Source: Plicaturopsis crispa FD-325 SS-3 (lineage: Eukaryota; Basidiomycota; Agaricomycetes; Amylocorticiales; Amylocorticiaceae). From it: 64,000 bases of DNA. The stretch spans positions 600,153 through 664,152 of the forward strand of contig KN832561.1 in the NCBI GenBank assembly GCA_000827205.1. The letters run 5' to 3'. The notes beneath the pieces are model-generated. The model did not search any database and was not told the DNA's origin. It worked only from the letters and a program-made list of their open reading frames with translations. The position numbers and the translations under genes are program-made. Below, in pieces: positions 20,868-33,097 of this stretch; within the stretch, counting starts at the first letter, position 1, and each line of letters starts with the position of its first letter.

Positions 20868-22448
20868 CTAATCACTGTCAATGACAATTACATCGTCGTC
20901 GTCGACACCCCAGTCCGGAGAAGGGCTCCGGTTGCGCTTCTCCTGCTTCGACGATGCTCTCTGCGGCAGCACCGGGACAGGTGCGCCTCCCGCCCCCACC
21001 GGACCGCCAGGACGGAAACTCGAGGGCGCGCGTGCCGAGGGCGCCCCGAGCGTATTGCCCGATCCCCACTGCGGCACCGCGGATTCTTCCTTAGCCTTCT
21101 CCTTGCCCTTGCCCTTAGCGGAGGAAGACTGTGAGGGCGGGGCGGGACGACCGGTGAGAGTGTTGCCGGATCCTGTGAACGTAGCAGGGGGCGCATCGGG
21201 GGTAACTTCGGGTGCGTCGGGGGATTTGGGCGGCGTGTACGCGGTGACGTTGAAGCCAAAGAACAGCTTGCCAAATGGAAGGTTGAGTGCAGCCGGCACC
21301 TTCGTCTCCGACTCGATGGTGTTGTTGGAGACCACACGATGCTTACTGTTTCGTGTGAAGAGTCAGCAAAAGTAGACAGGGACGTTTGACGTGCACTTAC
21401 TCTGTTCGAATAATCTTGCTCCCTTCTGCAACCTGCTCGGCTTTCCGGTGAGTGATCCCTCTACCCTTGGTCTTTCTTCCGCTCAGGGTTTCTCCCTTCC
21501 CTTTGAAACTCTCCCACTCATCCCCGCCTTTGCTGACAGCAGTACCACCCGTACTGTTGCCAGCGAATCCACCGCTTAGAGAAGAGGAAGGGCGCGACGA
21601 TCCGGGCGTAGAAGAGTTCAAGTCAATCTTCAGTTTCTCCGCCATGGTTGGGATTGGTGCAGCCTTAGGGCGTTCAGGCTCTACGTAGCCCACGGGGGGT
21701 GCGAAGTCGACCTCTAGATCGGTATCGAGGACGCTGATACCTTCGCCGCCGGGATTTGCTTCCATGACGAGTAAACCAAATATAATGGAGTTGTATGATA
21801 TTTCGATAATGTCGCCCTGAGTTAGGCAGGAGAAGTTGCGCAGCGCCTGCTCCAATCTGCAACAATGCAAGCCTGATTAGATGAGTAGACTTGGAATGTG
21901 TATGAACATTACGCACACGGCCTTGTGATCGGAAATCTCGAGGAAGTGGACAGATTGCGCTTGCAATTTCACGAGTTTGCCCTTTGGTAGTTCAGTCCCA
22001 GTGATCCGAATAGGGTCGCCCTCGTTCAAACGGAGTGTCTTCATCATCCAGTAAGGGAGATGCACGACCCCTTCTTCTGCGATAAACTCGAGGACTCCGG
22101 CATGCGTAGATGCAGCGGGATTAGAGGGGTTGCGTAGCTTAAACATCCAAGGTGACTCGAGATCGAGGTTTGTAAGATTAGCTAGTGCAGACGGTGGCAT
22201 GATAACTAGACAGTGGGGTCAAGGTTAGCGGTCTCCTGTGCACTGGAGCACACGATCACGCACTTTTGCCGCCATAAGACAAGTTCTCTCGTTCGCGCCC
22301 TGGGAGCATTGCGACGCTGTAGGCCTTGAGATATTCATCATAGGAACGTGGTGCCGCGCGCCCCATGCGAGGACCAAATCCACCTCCGAATCCTCTATAC
22401 ACACGAGCGATTCGCTCAGTATTGAATTTACACTGCATCGGAAAACAT
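20868..22448 (-). CDS. UFD1: UFD1, ubiquitin-binding cofactor of Cdc48/p97
   Basis: Partner of Npl4 that hands ubiquitinated proteins to the Cdc48 ATPase in ER-associated and nuclear degradation. ATG at 22448 gives a short first exon (MFSDAV) spliced in phase to GFGGGFGPRMGRAAPRSYDEY. The double-psi barrel domain follows: LSYGGKIIMPPSALANLTNL, MFKLRNPSNPAASTHAGVLEF, VHLPYWMMKTLRLNEGD, and LEQALRNFSCLTQGDIIEISYN. The C-terminal tail is low in order and holds an SHP-type p97-binding box, FTGSGNTLTG; a second, WGSGNTLGA, lies about 40 residues on. It ends in an acidic DDDDVIVIDSD. It diverges from CCT4. Confidence 0.94.
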
Positions 22449-22732
22449 GGCGTACTGGGCGAGTTGATTGAACAGTCCTCCTGGACCGCCCATATCCTGA
22501 TCTCCAAACTTTCGGTCAAGGCGAGTCAGCATTTGAGCCATATAGCATCATGTATCGCTCACAAATGCCATCTCTGCGGAAGATAATAAACAGGCAAGTG
22601 AAAGTACGGTGCAAAGAGACAAGGACGCGTTTCGAGACTGACTGACGTACGCCACTTTCGGCATTCGCCGATCTGCCCTCGGACGCGTCTCGATGAATAA
22701 CTTGACCCTTGCACGCTACTTTCATCTTCATT
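22449..22732. promoter_or_regulatory. Divergent promoter of UFD1 and CCT4
   Basis: 284 bp between the start codons of two protein-quality-control genes. No heat-shock element triplet that I would trust is visible. Confidence 0.5.
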
Positions 22733-24788
22733 ATGGCTTCACGACCGTCAGGACAAAATGCTGGCCTCTCAAAGGCAGGGGCCAACTCGAATACCTCGTT
22801 TAATGACAAGGTGCGACACTTTGCATCCCAGTTTCATAGAGATCTGACGGGCTTTTGCAGGGCAAACCCATGGAACTTCGTCTGTCCAACATGATTGCTG
22901 CGAAAGGTGCGTGATACTCTCGATCGCAGTCAAATACGAGCATCTAATCAGTATTCGTGTAGCTATCAGCGATGCTGTTCGCACGTCTCTGGGACCTCGA
23001 GGAATGGACAAGATGGTGAGCAGCGCGTCGTATTTTATTTTGCATATAGGGACTTACCCGTGTGTTCGCGCTAGATCCAAACGGCAAAGGGTGAAGTTGT
23101 CATTACAAACGATGGTGCGACGATCCTACGTAGTATTCAGGCCCTCCACCCCGCCGCAAAAATGGTCCGTCGCTCTATGCATAAAATCATGCGGGTACTC
23201 ACCTCCGATTCAGCTGGTCGATCTCTCCGCCGCGCAGGATGTTGAGGCCGGAGATGGAACCACATCTGTTGTTGTTCTCGCTGGTAGTCTGCTAGGCGCC
23301 GCAGAAAAAATGTTGCAGAAAGGCATGCACCCTACGATCATCGCAGAAGCTTTCCTCCGCGCCTCGACAAAAGCTGTCGAATATCTAGAGGAGATGTCAA
23401 CGCCAGTGGACTTGAACGACAAGCAAAGTCTGCTACGTGCGGCCAGCACATCGCTAAACTCCAAAGTAATTTATGATTTATCTATGCACCTGGCTACCAC
23501 TAATATCGCGTCCATTTTCATAGATTGTGTCTCAATACTCGTCCACATTGGCCCCCATTGCCGTCGCTGCAGTAACCCGACTTGTGACGCCCACATCCTC
23601 CAGTGTCGACCTTCGTGATATCCGCGTAGTGAAGAAAGTTGGCGGCACCATCGAGGACACCGAACTTATTGATGGCGTTGTGCTCAACCAGAACGTCATT
23701 ACAGCCGCTGGTGGACCCACTCGTGTCGAAAAGGCGAAGATCGCGATCATCCAATTCCAACTAAGTGCACCGAAACCCGATGTACGCGTTCCTTGCCTCC
23801 ATTACATGCTCATATATACTTACCGCTCCGTAGATGGACAACACCGTTGTTATCAACGACTATCGCCAGATGGACAAGGTCATCAAAGAGGGTCGTCAAT
23901 ACATCCTCAACATTTGCAAAAAGATCAAGAAAGCGAACTGCAATGTCCTCCTTATCCAGAAATCCATCCTCCGTGACGCCGTCGACGACACCTCACTCAA
24001 CTTCCTCAAGAGGTTGAATATCCTTGTTGTGAAGGACGTTGAGCGTGACGAAATCGAGTTCTTGTCAAAAAGTTTCGGATGCAAGCCCGTCGCGGATATC
24101 GATGCGTTCACAGAGGACAAGCTTGGCTACGCGGACTTGGTCGAGGAGACTAACGAGTCCGGAGCAAAGGTCGTCAAAATCACCGGCGTTAAGAACCGCG
24201 GACGAACGGTCAGCATCTTGGCTATGGGCAGCAACTCGCTTGTCGTTGAGGAATGCGAGCGCAGTCTGCACGATGCATTGTGTGTCGTCCGGTGTCTAGT
24301 AAAGAAACGGTACGTCTGCAATTAAGTTCCACCTTTTTTGAACGTTTCTCAAGCGTGATATCTAGTGCGCTCATCGGGGGAGGAGGCGCACCGGAGATCC
24401 ACGTCTCACGCCTTCTTTCGCAATACTCCCAATCGCTCAAGGGCATGGAGGCGTATTGTTTCCAGGCATACGCCGATGCCCTGGAGGTCATTCCTACCAC
24501 TCTCGCCGAGAACGCAGGGCTTAACCCTATCGCCATCGTCACCGAGCTTCGGAATCGGCACGCGTTGGGCGAGCGTAACGCTGGTATCAACGTTAGAAAG
24601 GTACGGCTCTTGCTGTTCCGCTATTTGGAGCCACATATCTGACGGGCTATGTTTCGCAGGGCTTGATATCCAACATCCTCGAAGAGGATGTCGTTCAGCC
24701 TCTATTAGTGACAACCAGTGCCGTGGAATTAGCGACGGAGACTGTGTGCTTGTTGCTCAAAATCGATGACTATGTACAGGCGAGATGA
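22733..24788 (+). CDS. CCT4: T-complex chaperonin subunit delta (CCT4)
   Basis: One of eight subunits of the cytosolic TRiC/CCT ring that folds actin and tubulin. Starts [18 protein letters not shown] at 22733. Chaperonin signatures run in order: [45 protein letters not shown] (the ATP-hydrolysis GDGTTS), [52 protein letters not shown], and [20 protein letters not shown]. It ends [12 protein letters not shown]. About nine short introns are needed, two of them in the first 300 bp. Length and order match CCT4; the delta assignment rests on the N-terminus and the [10 protein letters not shown] segment. Confidence 0.94.
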
Positions 24789-25365
24789 AGGGACACGAGG
24801 TGTACTTGTAATCTAGACAATATCAATGCACTTAATGGCTTCCAGCTAACCAGACTGTATCTTAATTGAGAGTGCTGCGCGTTGAAGAGAAAGTGCGAAA
24901 ACGACATTTGTTGGGATAAAAATGCAAAAGGTAATGCCAGAACCGTGGATTGAACACGGGACCTCCAGAAGACGGATCACTTCAGTCTGTTGCTCTCCCA
25001 GCTGAGCTATTCCGGCCTTGTAAGGGCATTCCTCAAGTGCATAGATATACCCCAGAAAAAAAAAGCAGCGATATTCGCAATGGTGGCTGGCCTTGAAGCT
25101 TGAAGGCGGTCTCGCTACCATGTTGAAGTATACAAGGAGATCTATGTTTTTCCATGCAAGATTACTACATGCTCTACGTGTCCATGTACGAAACTCGAGG
25201 GAGAGTCCGTTAAGAATATTACAACAATTACCATAATTATAAAGCAATTCTTCAGCGAGGGCTATTAATGAGGAGATCGTTGAGGACCTTCTGGGGGCCG
25301 ACCACTATTGAGGAGAATATATTGTCAGTACTGAAGTATCCGAAAGTACAAACCGTGGAGGTCGT
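24789..25365. other. Intergenic spacer holding a tRNA gene
   Basis: 577 bp between the convergent ends of CCT4 and the C2H2 factor. Besides the tRNA-Phe gene I see an A-run at 25056-25064 and AT-rich sequence near 25215-25265, but no protein gene. Confidence 0.6.
24935..25016 (-). tRNA. tRNA-Phe (anticodon GAA) with a 9-nt intron
   Basis: Reads on the minus strand as an acceptor stem GCCGGAA paired with TTCTGGC (one G-T pair), D arm GCTCAGCTGGGAGAGC, anticodon loop CTGAAG, and T arm CCGTG-TTCAATC-CACGG, with discriminator A. A 73-nt tRNA results if nine bases (TGATCCGTC) directly after G37 are removed, the standard place for nuclear tRNA introns. Box A (TAGCTCAGCTGG) and box B (GTTCAATCC) are intact. 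One A-G mismatch at the top of the anticodon stem is the only flaw. Confidence 0.93.
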
Positions 25366-28300
25366 TTACTCACTGATCCCCCAAGGAACTTTGCGGAGAA
25401 GATATGCAACATATGCGACCGGTCCCGCAATCTCGCTTTTGCCGGGCATCTGTGACAAACGCTGAGGGCTGCCCACCGAGAGCAAACGCGAAGTGAAAGC
25501 AAGGGCGGACTTGCGCGCCAGAGTCGGCTCGATGCGCGCTAGGCTTAGCGGTTCGCCAGGGGCGCTACTATCTCCGGGGAATATGAAGGGTTGGTCGCCA
25601 AGGTTCCTTCCGCCTTCAAGGACAAATCCATATGCCCAGAGTGTCACTAGATGTATGCCCGAACGTTCGTAAGAGAGGAGCGATTGCTTGGATACAGACG
25701 CATCACTCACGGACGGAGATGTAGTAACACCAAGGCGTCGTCCCTGGAGCATCTCCAAGTTGGTCGTCAAAATGGCGGTCAAACACGAGATGAAGCACTG
25801 TGTGTATGAAATATCAATTCAGTAAGCATATTGAGCGAGTACGGTATACAAGGTGAGCTACGTACGCTCTAGGGCGCTCCATACGGCTGCCTGCCCGTCT
25901 GTACTACGAGCCCACTGGGTCACTTGACGGCGTGCCATTGCCCGTTCTTCAGGAAGGATCAATCGTCCAGCCACCCCTTAGCACGCATGATCAGCAAAAA
26001 GGTATGAAACACTGTAAAACTACGTCCACTCACTTGGAGCACCAGCGAGAATTCTAATATGTTCCGTCTCTGTCAACAGCAGTATCTTTCCGAGAAAGCA
26101 GAACGGCAGGCCCGCTTGGTAGAACGAACGGTCGGAATCGGAAGAGCGCGGTCGTTCTTGCACAAAGTGTTGCCAGACGGTGAGGGCACGAAATATGGAG
26201 TCCTTCCAGCCAATAATTCGCGCGTCTTGTACCATCGCTACGATGGTAAATCGTAAATTATTAGCTACGTATTATATGTCTGAGAGGCGAAAAGGCCCTA
26301 CATAGATCCGCTAGGTCGCGCCACAACAGAGCCCAACTATATATCCAGAATTGATGAGCAGAAGTAGTTTACGGTAGTGGGTGCACACACCTAACGCTCA
26401 CTAACCCATTCAGCAGTATAGTCGCCGAAAAGTTTGGCAGTTCCCGAGAAATCGTGCCGTGGGTCGCTAGACTGCGCAATGCAGACAGAAAGCTGGGGAG
26501 CACAGGACAGTGCCCCAGCCGCTGCCGCCATTCAGAAACGGAGGAGCTCTGCCAAAGGCCATCGCTACAGGGTAACTCTATCTTCATAGAGAAGCAGTGT
26601 ACCATCAGGGTATGGCTGCCAAGCACAGCTGTCAGCGTGCGCTCTAAAATACAGGTGTATCACTTACCGAAACATGGCAGCGTTTGCTATATAACGGGTA
26701 GTGTCAATAATTTGGAAACGAGAGACTTGCAAGACATGCTAGGACTCACATGTATCTACGATAAACGCAAACCACCCGATACGTTTCCTCTCTTCCTGGA
26801 GGGCCCACTCTGTCCAGCCTTCAGGCGAAGCCTCGAAGTCTGTCTTTGCAGTGCTGTCCTTAACAAAGACTCCACTAAACCTGGCCATCACGATCGAAGG
26901 TGAGTGAAATATTTGGCTCAGGTCGTGGGTCACGGGCGAGGAAAATAAACGACCTGATAGGTGGTTGTTAATGTGAAGCGCGCAACCAGCCGCTATAACA
27001 TACCAAAACAGTTCACAAGGAGAATCGTTTGCAATATGGGGACATCGACGCGGGGATTGTCTTCTACCATCTAGTGAGACAGCTGGTTAATATAAGAAAC
27101 GTACATGCGGCGATAGTAACGGGCAGACAAACCTCAAACATGCGATTACGCAGACGTTGGTGTGACGCCTTGGCAAACGCGAATCCTGCATCGTCACTTG
27201 CGAACACAGTTCCAATGAAGACCTGCATATGGGAGCTATGAGATCCGCGTGGAGATATGGCTACGCGTCACGTCAAGCTGTGTTAATACTTACGAGAGCA
27301 AGAAGAACAAAGGGAGACGGGCCGCCAGGCCTGAGTGCTAACGTTGGGCGGTGTATTATTGGATAATGCGGGTCGAATTGGCTGAAAGATACATAAGCGT
27401 TTTTTCTGCGGAAGAGTACAGCCTGAGAGTAATGAGAGGTACGAACAGGAAGTAGAGCTCGATATACATTTGCAGTGATTTCAAAGACAGTGCCGGAGAG
27501 TCCATATCGACCGAAGGTAATCCCTGAAGAGCCCATTGTAAGTCCACGTGTACACCAATGCATGTGGAATCGATGGTCCAGCGGCTCGACGTACTGTCAA
27601 AAGAGCTAGCATCTCCGAGCGTTTCTCCTCCGTGATGAGATGCGTTGTGGATTCCGAACGGCTACCACGGGCTACCTCAGGATTTGCGTGACCCTTTGTA
27701 CTTTCGCCTATTGAAAGACTGCGTGGTGTGCTGGAGCCGCTAGCCTCGGGGATGTTAGAGCCGGAGGCCTCCGCCAAGCTCGTAGTGTCGGCCGCTTGCG
27801 CCAATGTCATCAGGTTCCCATGGTTGACTGGCATCGTCGATTCCGGAGGGCTTGAGGTAAAGAGCCACGAGAAAATATCCATGTTCAGTGTCTCCCCTGT
27901 AGAGTGTGATAGCATATTATGCAACGGGGCCGGCTGTGGGTATGCGTCAAAGAACTCCGGGGGCGTCTCGAGATCCGCGCCAGAATTCATCGCAAGGCTA
28001 TAGCGAGTCTCTGACTCTGAATTTGACATATCTGTGTGCTCCTTCGTAGGGGCAGGCGTGACGGAAGGCTCCTCAGAGCTGCCGGTGGGAGCTTGGGAGC
28101 TTATGCGCCGACGTTTGGGGGCGCGAGGGGATTGCTGTCGTTCTTCTAGGGGCTGGTGTCGTGCAATGTGTTTCTTGAGTACATCGGTACGATGGAATCC
28201 CTGAGTAGATCATCCAGTCAAATGAGGATTTGGGCTAATTGAATGAACAATAACACTCACCCGAGAACATATATGGCAGGTCAACCGAGGATTTTCAGAA

Positions 28301-28544
28301 TCTAGACGATAAAGCAGTTGAACGAAGTGGCAAATCAAGCGCTTTATGTACGTACGGTTGAGCTGGTGTCTCTAGAGCATACCAACTTGTGAGTTCTTCG
28401 AGGCAAAATGTCTGCCGTAGCTCTCACCTCCAAGTAATCCCGCCGCCTGAACGCCTTGTTGCAGTCAGGAAAGTCGCATGCCACGAGAGGGGCTGCCTCG
28501 TCTGCATCAGCGCCACTTGCTTCAGGGCCCGTCGCCGCAGACAT
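25366..28544 (-). CDS. C2H2 zinc-finger transcription factor with fungal-specific regulatory domain
   Basis: Nuclear DNA-binding protein. ATG at 28544 gives MSAATGPEASGADADEAAPL, then finger 1 CDFPDCNKAFRRRDYLERHQLNH and finger 2 CHICSRGFHRTDVLKKHIARH; the first His of finger 1 sits in a 16-nt exon (AGACACCAGCTCAACC) between 28.41 and 28.36 kb. A basic patch APKRRRISS follows. The middle is long and serine-rich; then comes the fungal-specific domain, with YIELYFLQFDPHYPIIHRP, TVFASDDAGFAFAKAS and a C-terminus near 25366 ending LLRKVPWGISE. At least eleven introns are present in the last 2 kb, so exact exons there are uncertain. The target genes are unknown. Confidence 0.8.
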
Positions 28545-28729
28545 ATTGAATTTGACTAGCAGGTCGTGTGCGATAAGGAATATTGACAAATGGACAGTGG
28601 CAGTGGGCGTTGGTGGAGGAGACGGTGGTGGATCCGATTCCGACAGTCCGCAGCCGACACTAAGTACTAGCCACGTGTACCACATAGCATCTCTCCGTGT
28701 ATTCATTTCACAACGTCGACTTGAGATAT

Positions 28730-30872
28730 TCAAAGCATAACTACGCCTATTCCCTTGCCAGGTGGAACATCACCCACACTCGATACACCTGCCAAAGGGG
28801 CTGTACGCCAGTTGTAAAGATAAAAGTTCAGTAGGCCGTCGCCCTGCCCGAACTACGATTGTGGACCGTGGTTAGATGTGTGGTCATTCGGTGGGTCGGA
28901 CACATTGTACACACCTTTAGGTCCTGCAGGATAGGTACATTGTCCATCAGAGTGAGTGCATTGAACACGTCGAATTTGGCTTGGTCGGCAATGATCAGCG
29001 CATCCTCCACGAGGGCATGGAGCCGCTGCTTCAAGCGGCCGTCTTCTTCAGCCCCTTCTTGGAAAGCAACATCCGTGGCATAGTAAAATAGGTACGCTGC
29101 CTCTAGAAGACTATGTTTCGGGTGCTTGATTATCGTCGAGGGCAATGAGTAGAAGGAGAAGAAATCCGTGATCTTGTGCGTTGTCGGGTTCTGTTTGCAT
29201 TTCATCAGCAATGTGCAGGTCGCGGGGAAATAGTATAATTCGAACCTCGACAACGTATGTCCAAACGACTTGCTTGGCCCGTCGCCCTTCTTGGTCGCGC
29301 GGTTCCGTGTCGACACCCCTGCCGCTCAAGAAGTTGTGTCGCACTTCCTCAATTGTCATGATGGGCGCCATGTCGAAACGCTTCATGTATCGCGTGAACA
29401 GCTCGGCCACCTGCACGACATCCCTTTCCTCCATTTCACGCAGTCCCTGTCCCGAAGTTTCCAAGACCGGTTTTTCTGGAAGTTTGTTGAGCCGAATCAT
29501 CCGCGCTTGCGTCATGTTTCGCGGGACGTAGGTGAAGCGCACGTCAACCAGCTTGGGGATATTGAGAGAGCGATGGTAATATCTAGTGCCAGTAGAAAAC
29601 CGAACGGTCAAAAATGTATTACGTGGAGGACTGTGTTTACTTACCGACACGCGGAAACTGGCGTTGGTAGAACAACGCCGACAGTGTATATCGCTTGGAA
29701 AATGCCTTTCAGGTGACATTGCCGCGTCACTTCCTTGATCAACATCGGAGCCAGTCGTTTTGAGCGAAGCTTTTTGTGGACACAAAGATAGTTGATCTCG
29801 CATGCTCGGAATACACTTGAAGGTCGTCAGATCGCAGGCTCGGACAGCGACTTGTAAAATATGCACTCACTTCCCTCGCACACGAAGAGATACTGGAACC
29901 CCCGATATGAAGGCGACAAGTTTTTGGTTCGACTTGACGCGTACGCCGAGGTGCCATTCCTTGTGGTACCCTGGAGGCTTCAGCGCCCTGGTCATTGGCG
30001 TGAGGCCGGGAATGGCGAGCAGATAAAGATTTCTGAAACGAACCATTCTAGGAATTCTGCACTGTATTTAAACCGGAAGGACGCATCGTTGTCTTCGACG
30101 TAGAATAGGGATAGTAGATCGTATACTTCCTTAATCTGCGGGGAGGAGGCTGTCAGTGTTCCGTTTAAGATGGGAGGAAATAAGAGAGCATACCTCTTTC
30201 TCCTCATTGATGTCCACAATGGACCATTCAAAGTCCTTCGGTAGGGGATACGGCTCTTGCCGTACTTGGTCTCGCGGAACGGAGGGCTCGATATATCCAT
30301 CGTCTTCCGGCGGCCCCTCACCTAGATAATCGGTGCATGGTCAGACATAGACATGCATAGGACGTATAACGTGCACGCACCCATTTGGGGTACGGGCTGT
30401 GTTGACCAGAACTGCGTCGGCCATGAATCAGTGCCCCAGCACGCATACCTAGACTGCGTACGCCACAACATACCTTGTGTTCGCCCATGTCCTTCCTACC
30501 CCGGCCACCGAGTCCCGCCTTCCCTTTCACCACATCCATCACCTTCAACTGCTCCAGCGCCGCGCGCACGTTCTCCTCGCTCGCTTCTTGCGCGTCCCCG
30601 TGCTCGTTCTTGACCGCGTCCAACACATGGTCCACGAGTTCCTGCGGGATCTCATGCTTCCCCCGAAGCGCGTTGAGCGCTTTGACGGCCTTGGACTTTT
30701 TCTTCTTCTTTTTCTTCTTCTGCGCCGAGGAGGAGGGCTGTCCGTTGTCCGCCTCCGCGTCTATGTGATCGGAGTCTCCGGATTCAGATCCAGACGCATC
30801 ATCGTCTGGCCTCGCGGATGCTTCGGTTTCGTCGACGACCTCTTCTATGCGTGCCGTTTGTGATGAGGACAT
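28730..30872 (-). CDS. NMT1: Glycylpeptide N-tetradecanoyltransferase (N-myristoyltransferase)
   Basis: Adds myristate to N-terminal glycine of client proteins in the cytosol, using myristoyl-CoA. Starts [20 protein letters not shown] at 30872, with an acidic then polylysine segment that targets ribosomes in this family. Then [111 protein letters not shown], and the C-terminal [19 protein letters not shown] and GKGIGVVML that supplies the catalytic carboxylate. These are the GNAT-fold motifs in the normal order. About nine short introns. Upstream lie the GGTGACC repeats. Confidence 0.95.
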
Positions 30873-31010
30873 TTGTGTTTAGAGTCTGTAGCAATTGGCA
30901 GGTAGTACTAGTATAGAATGTACAGAGAGTCCGCCGGCTCCGATGGAGCTCACAGAAATCGCCATGCGAATCGCGATATTACGCAGAAGAATAGGGGCGT
31001 TCGCTCGCGT

Positions 31011-31195
31011 GCTCTGGTTACCTCTGGTGACCTCGAAAAAATGGTCAATATATTTGGTCTTAACGGCGGACAGGGGAGTCGATCGCAATAGGTGTTCTGG
31101 TCACCTATGGTGACCTGCTGGTGACCTCTGGAAAAGTGTCAGTATATTTGGCTTCAACGAGGGAAGGGGTATCGTCTTCAGTGGTGACCAGAAAA
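31011..31195. repeat. Repeated GGTGACC palindromes and a 27-bp direct repeat upstream of NMT1
   Basis: The NMT1 side of the NMT1-UBA3 gap (30873-31238) holds several GGTGACC or GGTCACC words, among them GGTCACCTATGGTGACC at 31099-31115. A 27-bp unit at 31043-31069 (core TCAATATATTTGG) recurs at 31137-31163, each about 15-20 bp after a GGTGACC. The block ends with GGTGACCAGAAAAC, inverted relative to GTGTTCTGGTCACC at 31092. A third copy of the unit is at 47656-47682. It may be a short mobile element or a regulatory array. Confidence 0.55.
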
Positions 31196-31238
31196 CAAGT
31201 ACATTCCATCTATACGGCAAGATATACCATCGTACCAG

Positions 31239-32938
31239 CTATGCATATGAAATCCTCAACGACAAGCTGAATGGCAGCGTAGATGCGGTCACTGTGACCT
31301 CGCCACCATCCGGCACAAGCTCCGACACCTTCTTCTCGAGGTTCGGGCGCGTTGCCTCCTCCAACTGCGGAGGTGCTTGGAAGTATATCTGTTTCGTGGG
31401 CGTCGACAGCGATGGCTTCTTGATTTGACTGTTTGGAACGTCAACCGTCAGCAAGGCTACTAGAGATGGTGGGGAAGGGCTTACATGTCTTGCTTTTCCA
31501 CCAGCATCTCGATCAGGCGTTCGACGGTCCAGTCTCGGCTTATTGATATTTCGAGTGCCTCACCCCCGCAAACAGGACAGTCGTCGCGTTTCTCGTGCTC
31601 GAAGGTGTACGAGTATACGCTATCGGTGCCGATTAGCATGAAGTAGTTGTTCAAGTAAGCCGCCGAACTCGTTGCAATCTTGAATGCCTCATTGCAGCAC
31701 GATGCTGTGAGTTGCCCAGACGGGTGAAGGCCAGCCTTCGTAGTAAGATAAGACGGGTGACTGACCTGCAATGATGGCATTCGTGGAGGCAATGGCAGGT
31801 ATGATATTCTTCACCACACCCTGCGTCAGAGACCAAGTCACGCCTTCGATCTTGAATTCTTTTGCGCGGGCTGCAGCGATGTTGTACAACCATCCGATAT
31901 GTTCTGGGTCATCCGTGTCGAGCTTCTTGTCTGCGAATTCTCATGTCAGAACGTTGACGTTCGTGTACAAAGATACAGATTGAATTTACCGCCCTGCACG
32001 CGTGGCCATTCCAGCACAGATGCCCATTCTATGCAATGCTCGGGTAGGCGGGGAGTGTTGGCGATAGTGCAGATAGGAAATGCGGTAGGTTTGTTGAGCA
32101 TGTCGAGAGAGCATTCGTAGCAGGATGTTACGGTTGGTAAAATGACCCTTGCCTGACCCTTGAAGCCTGAGCACAGCTGGTATAAGTCACGATATAAGGT
32201 ACAGCGGACGGCTGCACGATACCTTCTGTACCGCCATCGATGAGAGGCTTGAGACTTTCCGGTTCTTCTGGGTCTACCAGGTTAACTAGCGTGGCGTTCA
32301 TCCACCGCCGTGCCTCTACCGAGTCGAGCCCACAAATGACGAGATTAAACTGCATATAATAATCGTCGCCCTTGTCTTGAATTTTCCCGAAATATCTGAA
32401 GCAGAATCGTGAAACCGAGTCACATTGTTATGAGGATAGGGAACCACTCACGGTGTAACTTTCACTCCTGGGACCCGATTCATAATGAATTCCGCCGCAC
32501 AGGTTGCCTTGGGCTTCCCTACATCCTTTGGCCTGATTAAGCGTTCAATGAGGACATTCCGGAAGGCTAAGCGGATCCACGCACCGGAACAGAAATTGTC
32601 TGTTGAGGTTACTGATGTCAATGGTGTCCATGTCTATGACGTGAATGTCCTTGAAGCCGGACAGTGCGAGATTCGCCAGGATTTCGCAGCCCAAGCCACC
32701 AGCACCGATGACGAGAATCTTGCATTTATTTCGCAGGAAGTCCTTGACCTGATCAGACAGAGATGAGCTTCGCGTCGCGAGACGTCTGCAAGCACCAGAC
32801 GCGAACCTCTCGACCGGCCATGAAAGATGGGTCTGTGCGAGGTCCTGGTGCGTCCAAGATCTGATCGACATGGTAGTATCTATTCTCCCAGTCGCTTGTC
32901 GATGCAAATCCGTTCGTTTGTACAGCAGCGGTGGCCAT
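31239..32938 (-). CDS. UBA3: UBA3, catalytic subunit of the NEDD8-activating enzyme
   Basis: With Ula1 it adenylates NEDD8/Rub1 and passes it to Ubc12 for cullin modification. ATG at 32938 ([20 protein letters not shown]). The ATP-binding Rossmann part reads [41 protein letters not shown], and [18 protein letters not shown]. Then [37 protein letters not shown] and the active-site region [18 protein letters not shown], where the first Cys is the thioester residue. CPVCG near 31.57 kb supplies the C-terminal zinc ligands. The ubiquitin-fold tail ends [12 protein letters not shown]. About nine short introns. It diverges from RCL1 over 159 bp. Confidence 0.94.
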
Positions 32939-33097
32939 TTCGCTGTGCAAGTTCACTAGTGGCTGTCAGTGGCAAGACTCGGAGTCAAGTACAGGGCTCG
33001 GGACAGTCAGCGCGTCCAGAACGCGTCAATATCGATCTTGCTTAGGTAATCTGTGCAAAACGGTCTCTTCACCTCCGTCCACCTCCTCCACCACAAA
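32939..33097. promoter_or_regulatory. Compact bidirectional promoter of UBA3 and RCL1
   Basis: Only 159 bp separate the two start codons. No TATA box on either side. Confidence 0.5.

Noticed and set aside
30475-30863. Plus-strand frames rich in Phe/Leu
   Set aside because: Complement of the NMT1 polylysine and acidic N-terminus.
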